Assembly (NCBI GenBank): GCA_002633005.1
Contig: NMRA01000247.1
Coordinates: 392,958-456,957, forward strand
Source of the DNA: Phoronis australis
Lineage: Eukaryota; Phoronida; Phoronidae
DNA: 64,000 nt
Direction of reading: 5' to 3'
A model generated the notes under the pieces. The model had not been told where the DNA came from and made no database searches. It was given only the letters and a program-made list of their open reading frames with translations. Both the position numbers and the translations under genes were made by a program. Of this stretch, positions 10,707 to 22,903 are shown piece by piece (the stretch's first letter is position 1; every line of letters begins with the position of its first letter).

Positions 10707-13700
10707 ATGAGACAACACAAACGCCCTCTGACAGGGGCGATAGAGCCCCGAGCAGTAACTCTGCCAAAACCACAGCACCCGACAGTTTGTCACTGTAAGT
10801 ACTCTACATTACGTGTATCTACTGTACATTTCAAAATATGAAAGTGGTTTCACGATTGCTAAATGATCAGCTACATAGAGCTTAATTAATTTACATAATT
10901 TCAAACTTTAATGAAACAGGGGAATGCTATAAAATACATGACGGGAGAACTTTACCAACTACGAAAATCTGTAATAATTGGTATGTTGGGCACTCATATT
11001 CAATCCCACATTGTTGGCTAAAAACTTAACAAACGTTTAGACCTTTAGACAATATGGCGTACATAACCATTTCATTGCGTTCCAGCTGGCTGAATCAAGT
11101 ATTTTTTTCCGGGTTTAACTTTACTGAGCCACTGTCCGATAACAGACATTGACAACAGTAAAACACACCTACGTCTCAATTAGACTGATCTTTCAACATA
11201 GGTTTGTGCGTTGTAAAAGGCGAATTAAAACTAAAATGAAAGAAAAACCCGAAAACACAATGAGTTGCTTCGTATGCTAACCATTTAGAGACAAATATGT
11301 AAATAAAAATGCACGATAACCGGTAGACATCTACGAGTGTACTATTTCTCTTTGATAAGTTCAATGCCAGAACGCAGAATAGGTCTACGAAACAGTAGCT
11401 TGTCAGATTTTAAACAAAAATAGGTTAGAATGACGGACTGACTTACAAAACTCATAATATTCTAACGCGGAAATCTGATGGGTCATTGCTTGTTTATTCG
11501 CGTGCTTAAGTATTATGTATGTATACATTACTAATGTTTTGTATTGTTTCCATAATTCATTTGTGCAAGGTTTACCTGTTGCCCAGATATGATATTAATT
11601 CGAGTTCTGGGCAGCAATTTATCTATTGTATTTACTTATACTCATGAAATAAAATAATAATAACAAATCAATATACTTTGAATGGATGAACGAGGAGGTT
11701 TCCAAGAATTAACCGAGAAGGCATGGATCTCTTAAAGTGATATATATTTATTGAAGAATACACAAGATATACAAAGAAATGATGACAAATCCAGAAATCG
11801 CGAAGCATTATATCTGGGTTGTAAACAATTCATAAATGAAACTAATATACATAGAGGTATATACATTTAAGTAGTATCTAATATAAGTATCCCAATATTT
11901 AGATATGTTATTGCGAATGTATAAAAACAAAAACATGTACATATTCATGTATGGAAATCAGAAGCAGCAATATTGATAAGCGGTACATAAAAATTTGCTA
12001 ACGTTGCTTAGGAGGAATTCATTGAGAACGACGTCAAAGTTAGGACTACCATTCAATAATAATGTAACTTTAGAAGGGATATTATCACAAGAATTGAGAA
12101 CATTAACAATTGATTGGTTTTCATTAAGTGCACGAAAGAGTGAGTCTCTCAGGGATTCGATGAGGGGACATTTGAAGAAAATATGAGGACAAGATTGATG
12201 GTCACCACATTTACAGTTTGGAGAAACATTACCAAAGTTATGCCTAAACTTGTCAGAATTGAGGAAAAGACCACATCTTGATCTGCACAATGCTATTTCG
12301 TTATCGCGGGGAAGGGAGAATTGAGTTAAGGGTGCTGAGTTATCAAAATTGTGAAAAACAGTTCTAAAATTATTTTTATACTCGTAAAAAAGTTGCTTTC
12401 CTTAACAGAGACTGGAAGAGAATTCCAGTTGTTTCAGAATATGAAGGTGTCGATACGTCGTGGAACTCTAACCATTTCTGATGAAATCGGTACGGGATAA
12501 GTTTTGATATCTTTTAGTCATTGAGAATTCGTCGACTTGCCGTGATCTTTGACTTCCCAACCTTTGGTCGGCTAGCAAAACAAAGATCAATATCGTATTT
12601 CAAATAAGGGCAGGCCATTCAATTTCTATTTGACGTCATAAATAATAACTGGTACGACGATTATCCAAGAACAATAAGTGTTTTGGTTAAATAGTATACC
12701 AATCGCTGAGACTCTTTTGGCCTTATTACACCTATACAATCACTAGACCAAGGTATATTTTAGTGCCTAAATATGAAGGGAAACTTCAAAATTATTAACA
12801 AGCTCATCGTAAAACAACCTTGAGTAAACGGGAGACAAACTTGAACCTTATGAGGTTGCGTCAAACGTCGAGAAGATCAACAACATTTGAAGTTGCGTTT
12901 GGCGAGTGAAGCCACTGAGTCGGCCAATCTGAGGTCGGATTTGGCGAGCTGGTCTTCGCCAAACGGAACGCTGCATGGAATACTTCGGTTTGTGTTGCAG
13001 TCTGTAAGAAGCCCCCAGGGTGACCGACTATAGAATGACAAGCTATTATTTTGTATCAATTAATCTCCTTTCTTTACATCGCAACCTAATAAATATGGAC
13101 TTTCACAAACAAGCCCACACAACAACTGCCTAGCACTTAGTGAAGAAAACTCGTTGAATCCAAGCGCATGCGCGCACCCAGCCTAAAATATAAGGGGCTC
13201 GAATTCTTGAGAATGTGGACCTTTTAGTGACAAAAAAAAAATAACGGGGTACTGCGTTCACAGTTGTGAATTGTGCATTCGCGCTTAATGGACTTTTGTC
13301 TCGTTCTCTCGGACTTTGTGTTCCTCTGAGGCGGACCTTTTGTATCACTTCACCAAATGGGAGGCTCGTTCGAGCCCCCGAGTCCCCCTGGTGGGTGCGC
13401 GCATGAAGTGAACGTAGCAATTTGCGTATTCGACGTGTTTTATCGTCTCTCTAATATTAGTTGAAACGCTAGACATGGACTACTTGAACAAAATATATTT
13501 TATCTGCATTCTGTAGTTCCGAAGCCATAATTTGCCATCTTCATGTGTACATTCACGCACAGAAAACTCTAACCACATTAAACTAATATTTGGACAGTTG
13601 TCAAACGGAAATGTTTTATTTGTCTACTTTCGTTTTGCAGCGATAGATTTGAATCGATTTTTAGAAAGATGTAACAGCCGAGAAGGACTTGTTAGTTCTG

Positions 13701-16700
13701 TGTTGGCATACACGCGATGGAAAGGAACTCAGCCCAATTTGGCGGAAATGACAATGGCGAAAAGGAGATTCTTAGAAGTGAGTGTTTTAAGACATTGATT
13801 AGTTATCTCCCCTGAGAAATGTGTTTCACAAAGTTTCACAATGAATATTATAAGAAACTTCAAGGCCGATCATCCGCGTTTATAGGTCAAAAATGCTTGA
13901 GGAGACCATAAATCATTTGAGTCCGTAGTGGAAAATGGCAATGTGAATGTTCACTTCCAACATGGTCGGTCACTATAAACACGACAAAAATCGTCGGCCT
14001 GCAATTTAAGGGGCTACGCGGATTTTTTCTTTCAAAAATTGTGGTTGCCCCCGCTGCATTCTTGATCCACCAGTGCCCCTATTCAAATCAAAGGTAATTT
14101 ATAAAACATCGATTTACATGAATACTGTGACGTAGTGTGAGACAAGGTCTAAATCTTATCTTACACGTTGGGTTCGTAACCCAATCACTTTCACTTTTCC
14201 CAAACAATGAACATGACATACTAAAACAGAAATCGAATAACATTTATTAACAGGATGGGATTCTATTTGCAATGCCAACAAGAACATCGAAACTATACTG
14301 CAAATCAAGAATTAAAGCACTTCAAAGTTTATTTGGCAAATCTTAAAAGTGAAAATTTGAAAGTGGCGCATGCACTCAGTGACTGTGTTTGAGTTGGAAC
14401 GAAGTGAAATTTTATGAGAGTAAAAGACCTAATTCATTAGCGAAAAGCAGTTTTTAACGGAAAATACTTTGACAAATAGTGAAACATGTATTCTCCACCG
14501 CTTTAGATAATGGAAGTAAAATAGAGTTGACATTATAGCCAACATTAATGATTTATAGTGCCTGATGATGAACCATGTATTTTCAAGTGTAATCGCCAAA
14601 ACAATGCTTTTCATAAATATTTGAACAATGCTTAACTTACAAAACAAAAAGTAAGTGTACCGTTTGTTTTGACTCCCAATTGCCTTGAAATTGGACAAAT
14701 GAACATAAAACATTACATGTATTTGCTGAGCAGGAATTAGTTGGTAATTTGATGTTTAGGCTCACCTTATGTCATAGATGTCTTACCTTACGTGAAAACA
14801 ACTTGGTAAAGGTAGAGTTTATAAATGAGGGTAGCAAATTGGATGGTTCTCTTTCACACAGATGACTTTATATTAGTTTGAAATGTTTGAGGATGGAAAT
14901 CCATTTTATCATGGACAGTGTGATGGTTTGAATAAACTTTTCTTGAGTATACTGTTTCCTGGTTGGATTTTAGGCCTAGGAGTAAAATGAAATGCCTTTC
15001 TGTAGAGGACTAATTGTGGAAACATTTCAATCTTCTCTCATGGTATGACGAAAGTCCATGTTCATCGAGTTATACGAAATATCCTCTTGAATACAATGTC
15101 TGAGTTGTGCTATTTTTTTTCGAAATTAGGAGACATTTCATTTTTCATTTTTTTGATGTTTCATAACTGTCTACCAGCATACAAACCTAGTGTTTATAAT
15201 CTATCACAGCTAAAACACGAAGGTTCTACAATCAACAATCCTCAGGGACCCACAGTCTTTCGAGCATATGAGCAATTATTGGATAACAGATTTAAAGCAA
15301 AACCACGGCCAACAACGAAGCCAAAGCTTGAATTTTCCTCGGACAGCGAAGATGACGAAGAAGAGCAAACGGACATTAATAATATCAGTAGTAATAAGAA
15401 CGAGCGAGGAAACTGTGGCGACAAAGATTTCAATGAAAAAAATGACGTAATCATCGAAAATATTGAGTCGACACAGGGTGAAGAAAGCAATGGTCTTCTT
15501 CAGGAGTGTGTAATTGATTGCAAGGCACCAAGTAATGACGCAAAGTGTGAGAGTGACGTTAACAATGCGTGCGCCTCACCTGACCATGAGAAAATGGCAC
15601 TAAGTAACGACGCAAAGTCTGAGAGTGACGTTAACACTTCGCGCGACTCACCTGACCATGAGAAAGTGAAACCAAGTAACGACGCAAAGTCTGAGAGTGA
15701 CGTTAACACTTCGTGCGCGTCACCTGACCATGAGAAAGTGGATGAAATTCAAGTCCGAGTAGATCAAGTGGAGGAACGTTATAAATTTCGCCCCTCAACT
15801 AAACCAACCATCAGAACCAGTTGTTGGAGTTTAACTGGTGAACTAATTCAAGGCGGAAAAGTGACTAACACAAAGGAGAAAACGACAGTATTAAGCAGGT
15901 ATTACAATTTTGAGCTTATTCAGTCAAAATGAGAACCAGAACGAAGTTATAATATCACGTTTGATTACGATGATGGCGATGATAATGACGACGACGCAGC
16001 GGCAACAACCGTAACGAGGATGGTTGTCGGGCGGCAATATGTGTTCACTTGAAAGCCTGCAGACTCAGAAGAACGATGAGTCCAACCAGTAAAATGTTAA
16101 AAATACTGGTCGTACATCAAACATTTCCAAAAAGCAAGTTTACTCAAAAAAAAATTTCAAACAAATTAAAAAAATGCGTAACGTGCTAAATTATATGTAT
16201 GGAAACAATAAGTTGGATTATTTTTCTCATACTTTTGTATTAAATGTTTATCAGAACATAGCCTTGATCTCTTTAACAACAAGTATCATTATCAGAACAT
16301 AGCCTTGATCTCCTTAACAACAAGTATCATTATCAGAATGTAGCCTTGATCTCCTTAACAACAAGTATCATTATCAGAACATAGCCTTGATCTCCTTAAC
16401 AACAAGTATCATTATCAGAACATAGCCTTGATCTCCTTAACAACAAGTATCATTATCAGAACATAGCCTTGATCTCCTTAACAAGAAGTATCATTATCAG
16501 AACATATTCTTGATCTCCTTAACAACAAGTATCATTATCAGAACATAGCCTTGATCTCTTTAACAACAAGTATCATTATCAGAACATAGCCTTGATCTCT
16601 TTACAAGAAATATCATTATCAGTGGCGCTAATGACTTGCCTTTCCCTCCTCTCTCCTTTTTGTATTTCGTTCTCTTTTTGTTTAGTTCCGTACTTGCTTG

Positions 16701-18679
16701 ATTTTAATGTTAGTATTATTTTTTGTTGTTCATTGCTCTATTTTTTGTTCTATGAGAATGTATGTCCCCAAAATCTGCGGGAGTAAGACCACTAAAAATT
16801 ATTTTCAGTCGCTTTCCCTCCAAGAGGTGCAGCTCGTGTTTACCATCGTCTTCCTATCGCCCGGGGTCGGTTTTCCTGAGGTAAGAGTTAACTGGTTGAT
16901 GAAAAGTAGTGACTAGGAGGTGACGGGTGTCTCACTTCAGCCTCCCCAGTAATTGTGGAATTAATTAGGAAAAAAACAAAAACCTGGCAAGGAAAGAGAG
17001 AGTTGATCGAATAGAACCACGACGTTGTGAGTTCGTTATCGTTGTGTATTTAAAATGTTACTACCCTTTCAAAACATTGGCGTGAGCTCCTGTGAAATTG
17101 GAATACATGTCTTGATACTGGAAATGAGTTAGAGGTATTTATCAATTGGGGTCAATAAAAAGGTCTGTTCTATAAAACTGCTATCACGACATTTTACTTT
17201 AATTCAAGAGAAGGATCACTAGTAGGTTTGTCTTTAAAACCAAACCCGTCGTCTTCTTCCAATCAAAGGGTTTCTGGTAAGGGCATAGGCAAATGGTGAA
17301 GAAATTAAATTTGACACCGGTTCGTGTCGCTCCTGGTACCGGCTGTCGTTGTCAGTTTTGACAACCAAAGTTTTTCGAAGAAATTGCAATGTTCTTCCTT
17401 GACTGTTATAGCGAAATATATAATCTAATTCTACTCATATGATTTTCACAGAAAATTGTAATCCCAAAGGTTAGAAATTTGCCTTTTAAAAATCCATAGC
17501 AGGCTATCCACTTAAATGTAGGATTATGCAACAGTAACTACGGTGGGCGTGGCCTGATTGTGTTTGCATAAACTATCCGTTGGTTTCTAGTGGTCAAAAA
17601 TTGAGAGATGACCTGTATGTGTCAAAGCTGTCCGTGTTTCGGAAGAGTTGACCAACTCTGTTAATCTTTGACCCTCTTGTTAGTTACCGATACCCTGTTA
17701 GCAGATATACAGTTAATTTTTTATGCAACACTCTCACGTCGGTAGTATCGGCAGTCTTTATTTCCACAACAGTACACAATGTTAATCGCACCATACGCCT
17801 ACGAGCGGGGGTGGCGGAAGCAAGTACAGCGGTAATTTTTGCTGCCTCTGGTATTTTCTATCTGCAACTTACTTTGTTTCACTTAGCGAAGGCCTGATAA
17901 AAGTGTTTTATTATTATTTTCAGAGACAGCGCCAAAATCAAGAGCGATAATAACCAGCGGTCCTCAACATCTTACACGTAAGTTTTGACATTGAGTGAGG
18001 TCAGTCTGCCGTGCGTGAACGTGGAATCCTGCTTAATCTCAAGATCGCGTATCCGCGAACTTGGAATTGAATGTAACAGCTTATTACTTATTCGTATTAA
18101 AATGACATTTAATAGTATTAAAAAGAGGTTGATGTACATTCAAAACCGAGCACATTTGCACTTGAGACATCGTGAAAATCCAACCAAGATTTAGTGCAGA
18201 TTTGCCCGGCGGTCTGTAGAACAGATACAGGCACCCTCGTGTAACTGTGATATTATGCAACCTAGCACAGGTTCTGTGGTTTAAAATTACCTCATTATAC
18301 AAAATCAAATATTTAGAATATCTGCATTATGTCAATTAAATTTACACACTCAGGTTTCGGATGTTGCGAAGCTGAAGTCGACTAGTGTTGTGGGAGATTT
18401 TAAAGTTTAAAAACATTAAAACAGAAGGCACAATCAATACACGTGAGACACAGATTGATGCTTTTTGTATTGTTTGAGAGAAATCTGTCAGCTCCGCATG
18501 TTCTGCGAATAAACCTGTAGAAAATGGTTCAGTTCTTAACATAGTGTCCTCCTCCATGTGCTGTTTCCCACAGGACTCCTGTCGGCAGAACGGTTTCAGC
18601 CATACCAATGGGAAAACAACAAAGACGGCACGTCACCATATTCCCGAGACTGGACAACAAAAATCTCAACAAGACATGA
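10707..18679 (+). CDS. unrecognised disordered 357-residue protein, five exons
   Basis: Exons 10707-10794, 13641-13777, 15210-15898, 17924-17977 and 18574-18679 all join in phase (1, 0, 2, 2) at AG/GT sites and give 1074 nt ending in TGA. The protein starts basic (MRQHKRPLTG), then has a likely folded segment (residues 31-75, SIDLNRFLERCNSREGL..., RRFLE), an acidic cluster at about 119-127, three 24-residue repeats at 183-254 (SNDAKSESDVNTS...SPDHEK) and a basic tail (MGKQQRRHVTIFPR). A motif RFK-x-KPRPTTKP (102-113) recurs as RYKFRPSTKP (265-274) on the other side of the acidic and repeat region. No signal peptide or membrane span. I do not recognise the family; a nuclear or cytoskeletal scaffold is only a guess. 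The ATG sits directly after a TTTTAG, so an upstream coding exon remains possible. Confidence 0.65.
11660..12530 (-). mobile_element. 3' end of a LINE reverse-transcriptase ORF (decayed)
   Basis: Read on the minus strand, a frame ending at 11958 encodes a typical LINE C-terminus: CRSRCGLFLNSDKF, then a Cys/His cluster (C-x-C-x3-H-x3-C-x2-I-x3-C), followed by a low-complexity tail. Upstream, 12390-12500 encodes VRVPRRIDTF and WNSLPVSVKES, the usual segment just before it, but in another frame and with a stop, so the copy is dead. It is truncated at its 5' end and lies in intron 1 of the 10.7-18.7 kb gene, antisense to it. The exact clade cannot be told from this fragment. Confidence 0.7.
13164..13406. 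mobile_element. GCATGCGCGCACCC inverted-repeat element, copy 1
   Basis: Left end GCGCATGCGCGCACCCAG, then AAGGGGCTCGAATTC; right end TTCGAGCCCCC, then GGTGGGTGCGCGCATG. The ends are inverted repeats of about 35 bp with small gaps. No transposase frame, so a MITE is likely. It sits in intron 1 of the 10.7-18.7 kb gene. A second, longer copy is at 31346-31840. Confidence 0.6.
15531..15746 (+). repeat. coding minisatellite, 3 x 72 bp
   Basis: Three tandem 72-bp units inside exon 3 of the 10.7-18.7 kb gene, keeping frame (24 residues each). Copies 2 and 3 are almost identical at the DNA level; copy 1 is more diverged. The peptide unit is acidic and Ser/Asp-rich, without predicted fold. Confidence 0.9.
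16249..16622 (+). repeat. 41-bp minisatellite, about nine copies
   Basis: The unit TATCAGAACATAGCCTTGAT + CTCCTTAACAACAAGTATCAT repeats about nine times with few substitutions (CTCC/CTCT, AACA/AGAA). It lies in intron 3 of the 10.7-18.7 kb gene (15899-17923). Probably length-polymorphic. No function seen. Confidence 0.95.
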
Positions 18680-19085
18680 ATTAAAAGAATCTATTAGCAC
18701 AAGAGGCTTGATTATGACAGACACCACCAGGCTCAGCTCCTAAAGCAACTAAAAGACGAGTAGATCAAGGCATGCAAGGAGGCAGTTTTCCCTCAGCTTC
18801 ATGGCTCATCACACTACGTCCATTCACGAGAGAAAATGAGTTCATACCAACAACTGTGGAGCATAAAAAGATGTGCCAAGAAGTGTACAATTGTGTTTGA
18901 GTGAGAACATGCGAGGGAGGAAGATGTTTCATTTCTTGCATTTTATTTATTGTTGTGACATGTGAAAACAGGTTTGAACAATGTAATTTATATACAATAT
19001 TTCACTGTTTCCATACAAATGAACAATCAATGTCTAGTATACAAAACAGAAAGCCCTCTGAATAAATAAATCATTAAAGTCTAAC
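18680..19085 (+). promoter_or_regulatory. 3' untranslated region and poly(A) signals of the 10.7-18.7 kb gene
   Basis: After the TGA at 18677-18679 the sequence is AT-rich and carries two overlapping AATAAA hexamers at 19061-19070. A 3' UTR of about 400 nt is the simplest reading. Confidence 0.5.
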
Positions 19086-19089
19086 CTCT

Positions 19090-20440
19090 ATATTAGACAA
19101 TTTGTTCACTTCCAAGCTTTGGAAATCACAAAACTAGATGTGATTTCTGTGGCTGAAAAGCTCATAAATTCTCAGGTTACATGGTGACCATGACCTCAAG
19201 AAATAGCAGTCATTATTCCCAAGCCCAGATATCATGTTTAAAATGAATAAGGAACAAGGCAAGACCGATTTTATAACATTTTAACTTAAAAGTAGTCTAA
19301 ATCGAAATTTAGATGTTTGACAGAAAGCATGGCGGTGTAATGCCGCTTAAAACTGATCTTTTTTTAAAAACACCAAAAGATAACAACCAGCCATCTTCAT
19401 ACAATAGGTCTAAGATATAACAAATACCTGTTCCTGAACCATTTTTTTGAAAAAACAAAGTCACTATATGAATCTTGATAATGGAGTTATACCAGATTGG
19501 TGGACATGGTATTTCCTCTTAACCAATTTTATTTGAGATGACATAAAGGAATCCAAAACAATACTTCCACAAGGAATTCTATGTTTGGGTAACAGCATGT
19601 TTACAGAAGTTTCTCTATCCATTCATTTCAAATCAGTGTCACAGAATGGCATTCAAGATCCTACACATCCAATTTTTTCAAATGAATAAACTTCAATCAC
19701 TCGTAGTTAACATAGTTCAAAGAAAAATAATTGTTTTTATAACAGGTGGTATTATTAACATTAAAAGGTGGTTTTACAATACAGTTTTGGTTGTGAAAAA
19801 AAAATATATTGCCAGTACCTTTACATCCAAAAGAACTTGGGGCTTGGACCAAATCACATTCAGCACTCAAAAACAGATGTCATTGGTTGGTCCACTGTAC
19901 ATGAATTGGGAAGGTATTCTCTCCTGTCAATAAGATCACTGAGGATAATCAAATACTGGCTCAACTTAAAAGTTATTGAAATCATAATAAATGTAGTTGA
20001 TTTTTGGTAATAAATGACAGTACAGTATGTTTGAAATCTACGATGTGCTGGGTTAACACTAAGAAAGTTTGATACTTTTCTTCCTCGGGCATTAATTGGT
20101 TGATGTAGACAATCCTTTAGGATATCTTCAACATGAAAGACTATGCCCTGTATGTGTTCAACCGAACACTGAACTGAGCATTTTGCTTACTAGATTGTCC
20201 ACGCCATACAGAAACATTTGTTCTGTACTCAAGGAAAATCAATGAGGCTGGCGTCACAAGAACCAGACTTAAAAGGGGACTGTAGTCAAAATAATGTTGC
20301 AGTTAATCGGTTTTAACATACAAGTAAAACTCACATTTGCCTGACTTGCGTGCCAAACTAAAGCCAATTCGAATTCATGGTCAAAACACTGAATTCTGAA
20401 AGCGATCGCTGATTGGCTGATGTGTCAGTGACGTGAACGG
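19090..20440. other. intergenic, no gene seen
   Basis: AT-rich sequence between the convergent 10.7-18.7 kb gene and LRRC61. Open frames on the plus strand around 19646-20010 overlap each other in different frames and have no splice logic or domain; they look like chance. Confidence 0.3.
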
Positions 20441-20565
20441 CGGGGTATCGGCTGCTTTACACATTCATTGCTTATGTCATATTTGAAGAGTTTACATCGT
20501 AATTTATCATTGTATCAATCGTCCTTATTTTTTATTGTTTGCCACAGTGCTGTAAAAGGTTCGCT

Positions 20566-20682
20566 ATGCCTTTTTGTATGGCACCTGGTTGCTCAAACTC
20601 TTCGAAAAAGGCGTCTTCTAAAGGGATGGTCATCGCATACCATCGCCGGGTTACCCAAGCCTTGGCCCAAAGCTCAGTGTAG
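20566..20682 (+). pseudogene. THAP zinc-finger N-terminus, broken
   Basis: The frame starts MPFCMAPGCSNSSKKASSKG and reaches an AYHR motif, matching the start of a THAP domain (first Cys pair C-x4-C, then a [S/A]-Y/F-H-R turn). After YHR the frame runs into an unrelated tail and a TAG; the expected LPK continuation is present one frame over (GLPKPWPKAQ at about 20649-20680). The rest of the domain, including the second Cys and the His ligand, was not found. It is a frameshifted remnant of a THAP gene or of a THAP-carrying transposase. A spliced first exon is less likely, as there is no good donor. Confidence 0.45.
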
Positions 20683-20699
20683 ATATGGGCCTACAGGTT

Positions 20700-22370
20700 T
20701 TAGCCGATATGGGTAAAAAATGTACAAATAAAATCTGACTCAAATAAATTTCCTTAAAACTAAGTCACCCTTGAGTAAACCTAGGAACCAGGTTCCTAGA
20801 GTAAACTAACTTCTGTATTTACCGGTGTTGGAAATGTTAGCGATCGTTCATCGGCTGCTGCTAGTAAAATTGTGATGTGTTCTCGGCTTTTTGCGATTAC
20901 GTCACCTGACCTTTACCAGTTTCTTTTCCCCCTGATTCTTTTATCAAGTGTTCGTCGCTGACGGTACCTAGGTTGCGTACATGTTATAACAAATTATCGG
21001 AGCTTGTTTCATTTTGTTTCAAGTTTTTAGTATTTTTACATCAGCAAACCGAATTTTAGAACAACCTTGGTGCTGCGAAGCTGTTATCATGTCCCGAAAG
21101 ACGTCTCAAATTTTTATGAAATGGCGCGTGCGCCGTGTCACGAGCGTGCTGTTCTTGAAACGGACGACACACTTCTTTGTTAAAAAGGCGGCAAATTATG
21201 CTACCAAATGACGTTTATTTGATTGTTTTCCATTTAAACGGCTGCAACGAACAATGGGAGTGTCGGGTGACTATACCAGATTTTGCATGCGCCCCCGCCG
21301 GTCCGTTAGCTTTATATGTTGATGTAGCCTAAGTTTTACGACGAGGTGACGAGCATAACTGAGTCAACTATACCCGGGTAGTCAACGGCTGTCTGAAATT
21401 TCGGGGTTAACGGAGCTCAACACACAGTGGTACGATAGTCTTCATACAGCTACAGTAGGTAACTTACCAACCCTTCAAGTTTACAGAGCTGCCGGAGTAT
21501 TGGCTGACAGCTGGCTGACTGGATGGCTAGAGTCCACATTGCCCTCGGCACAGTCACTGACACCAGTTGCACCGGCAAATTTTCGTCTGACGATGACGAT
21601 GACTGGGTATCACTTTGTGTTGCCTCGGCTCAAACAGGTATCCTTGTTGACCCGACATTTCACACTAAAATTTCTTATTCCGACAATATGAAGAACGCTA
21701 CTTGATTGCACGCTAACACAGGACAGTGACTTTGCCCCCGCCAATTACGTCACGAGACTAAGCAGCGCTCCAAGCCGGTAATTTTTTTAGCTTCGTTAGA
21801 GAATATAAGTTTAATTTTTGGTGTTGAATTATTAGTGAAATTAATCAACAATTCATAGAAAACTATCCAGAATTTATTCAGAATAAATTACAGTTCCCTT
21901 TTAAATGGAGCCTGCAACTCCCCAATGAGTATGACCTCATTTTACATCTAGGTCAATCTGAAGCAGGAAGTCCAGTCAGTGAACAAAACTCTTAAGAGTG
22001 AGTGTGGAAACAGCTTGGACTTGGGCCAAAACCCTACAAAACTTTCATCAAAATTCATTAAACTTCAGTCCTAATTTACAAGCTTTTCATTCATATTTTC
22101 CTCCCTGGCTGTCACTGTTGGTATAATAAGACGGTAAAAAATGCTGCTTGCATCCTTCTGTATCTGCTCATTTCATGACTTAAGACTGCCTACACACTTC
22201 ACACTTCACCTCCAGGTTGAACATTAACCTTCTTAACTTCAATGTTTTTTTGCATTTTTCTTCAAAATAAATGCCAGAGCTTTGATAACACATGATTTTG
22301 TAAACAGCTGGCACATGAACAATGACGACTGAGACCGGTTATCAGACACATGTGTTGTCATGACGATGCA
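20700..22370. other. intergenic interval with a shared repeat, no gene seen
   Basis: Holds the repeat at 21014-21175 and otherwise no supported gene. CpG and GC content rise between about 20.85 and 21.8 kb, which could be a regulatory region or part of the repeat. Confidence 0.3.
21014..21175 (+). repeat. dispersed repeat with AAATGGCGCGTGCGC core, copy 1
   Basis: The segment TTTTGTTTCAAG ... GAAGCTGTTATCATG ... CGAAAGACGT ... GAAATGGCGCGTGCGCCGTGTC recurs at 44277-44420 with the same order and spacing. The core looks like a YY1 site (AAATGGCG) fused to an NRF1-like GCGCGTGCGC. Class unknown. Confidence 0.45.
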
Positions 22371-22372
22371 GC

Positions 22373-22378
22373 TTTATT
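22373..22378 (-). promoter_or_regulatory. LRRC61: possible poly(A) signal of LRRC61
   Basis: AATAAA on the minus strand, about 530 nt past the LRRC61 stop codon. It is the nearest canonical hexamer noticed downstream; the real cleavage site is not known. Confidence 0.35.
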
Positions 22379-22903
22379 CCTTGACGCTAACACTTCTTGA
22401 AGAAACTCCTCAGATGATTCTAACTGAAGCCTACAGCCAGATAATAAATCTGAAACAGAGAAATATTTGTATTGAATGTGGAATTTTTGCCAAACAAACA
22501 TTTAAAGCATAATTTGCATGTCATTTTCAGACATTCAAGACCAGATTTTTGTGGTGTTCAAAACTGACGGGGCTCCAAAATTTGGATTTTCAATGTCGTT
22601 AAAACTTGGTGAGCTAAATATTTTATAAAAGAATGAAAACGTCAGCATGATAAACATTGAGGTAATGAACAAAAAATCGTGGGACAAAAATCTGATATTT
22701 ATGACATTGTCTGAAATTCCGTGGATTATTGAGAAATGTTGTTACAGTAGACCTTGTATGCACTTTGTGGACTATGAAAAAAGCAAATAGTTATTGTTGT
22801 CCAAAATGGCAAGTCTTCCAAAAATGACAGGACTTTACGATAGAAAGACTATACATAGACATACAATTTTTCCTGACATACTACATACAGTTGTCTCCTG
22901 CAA

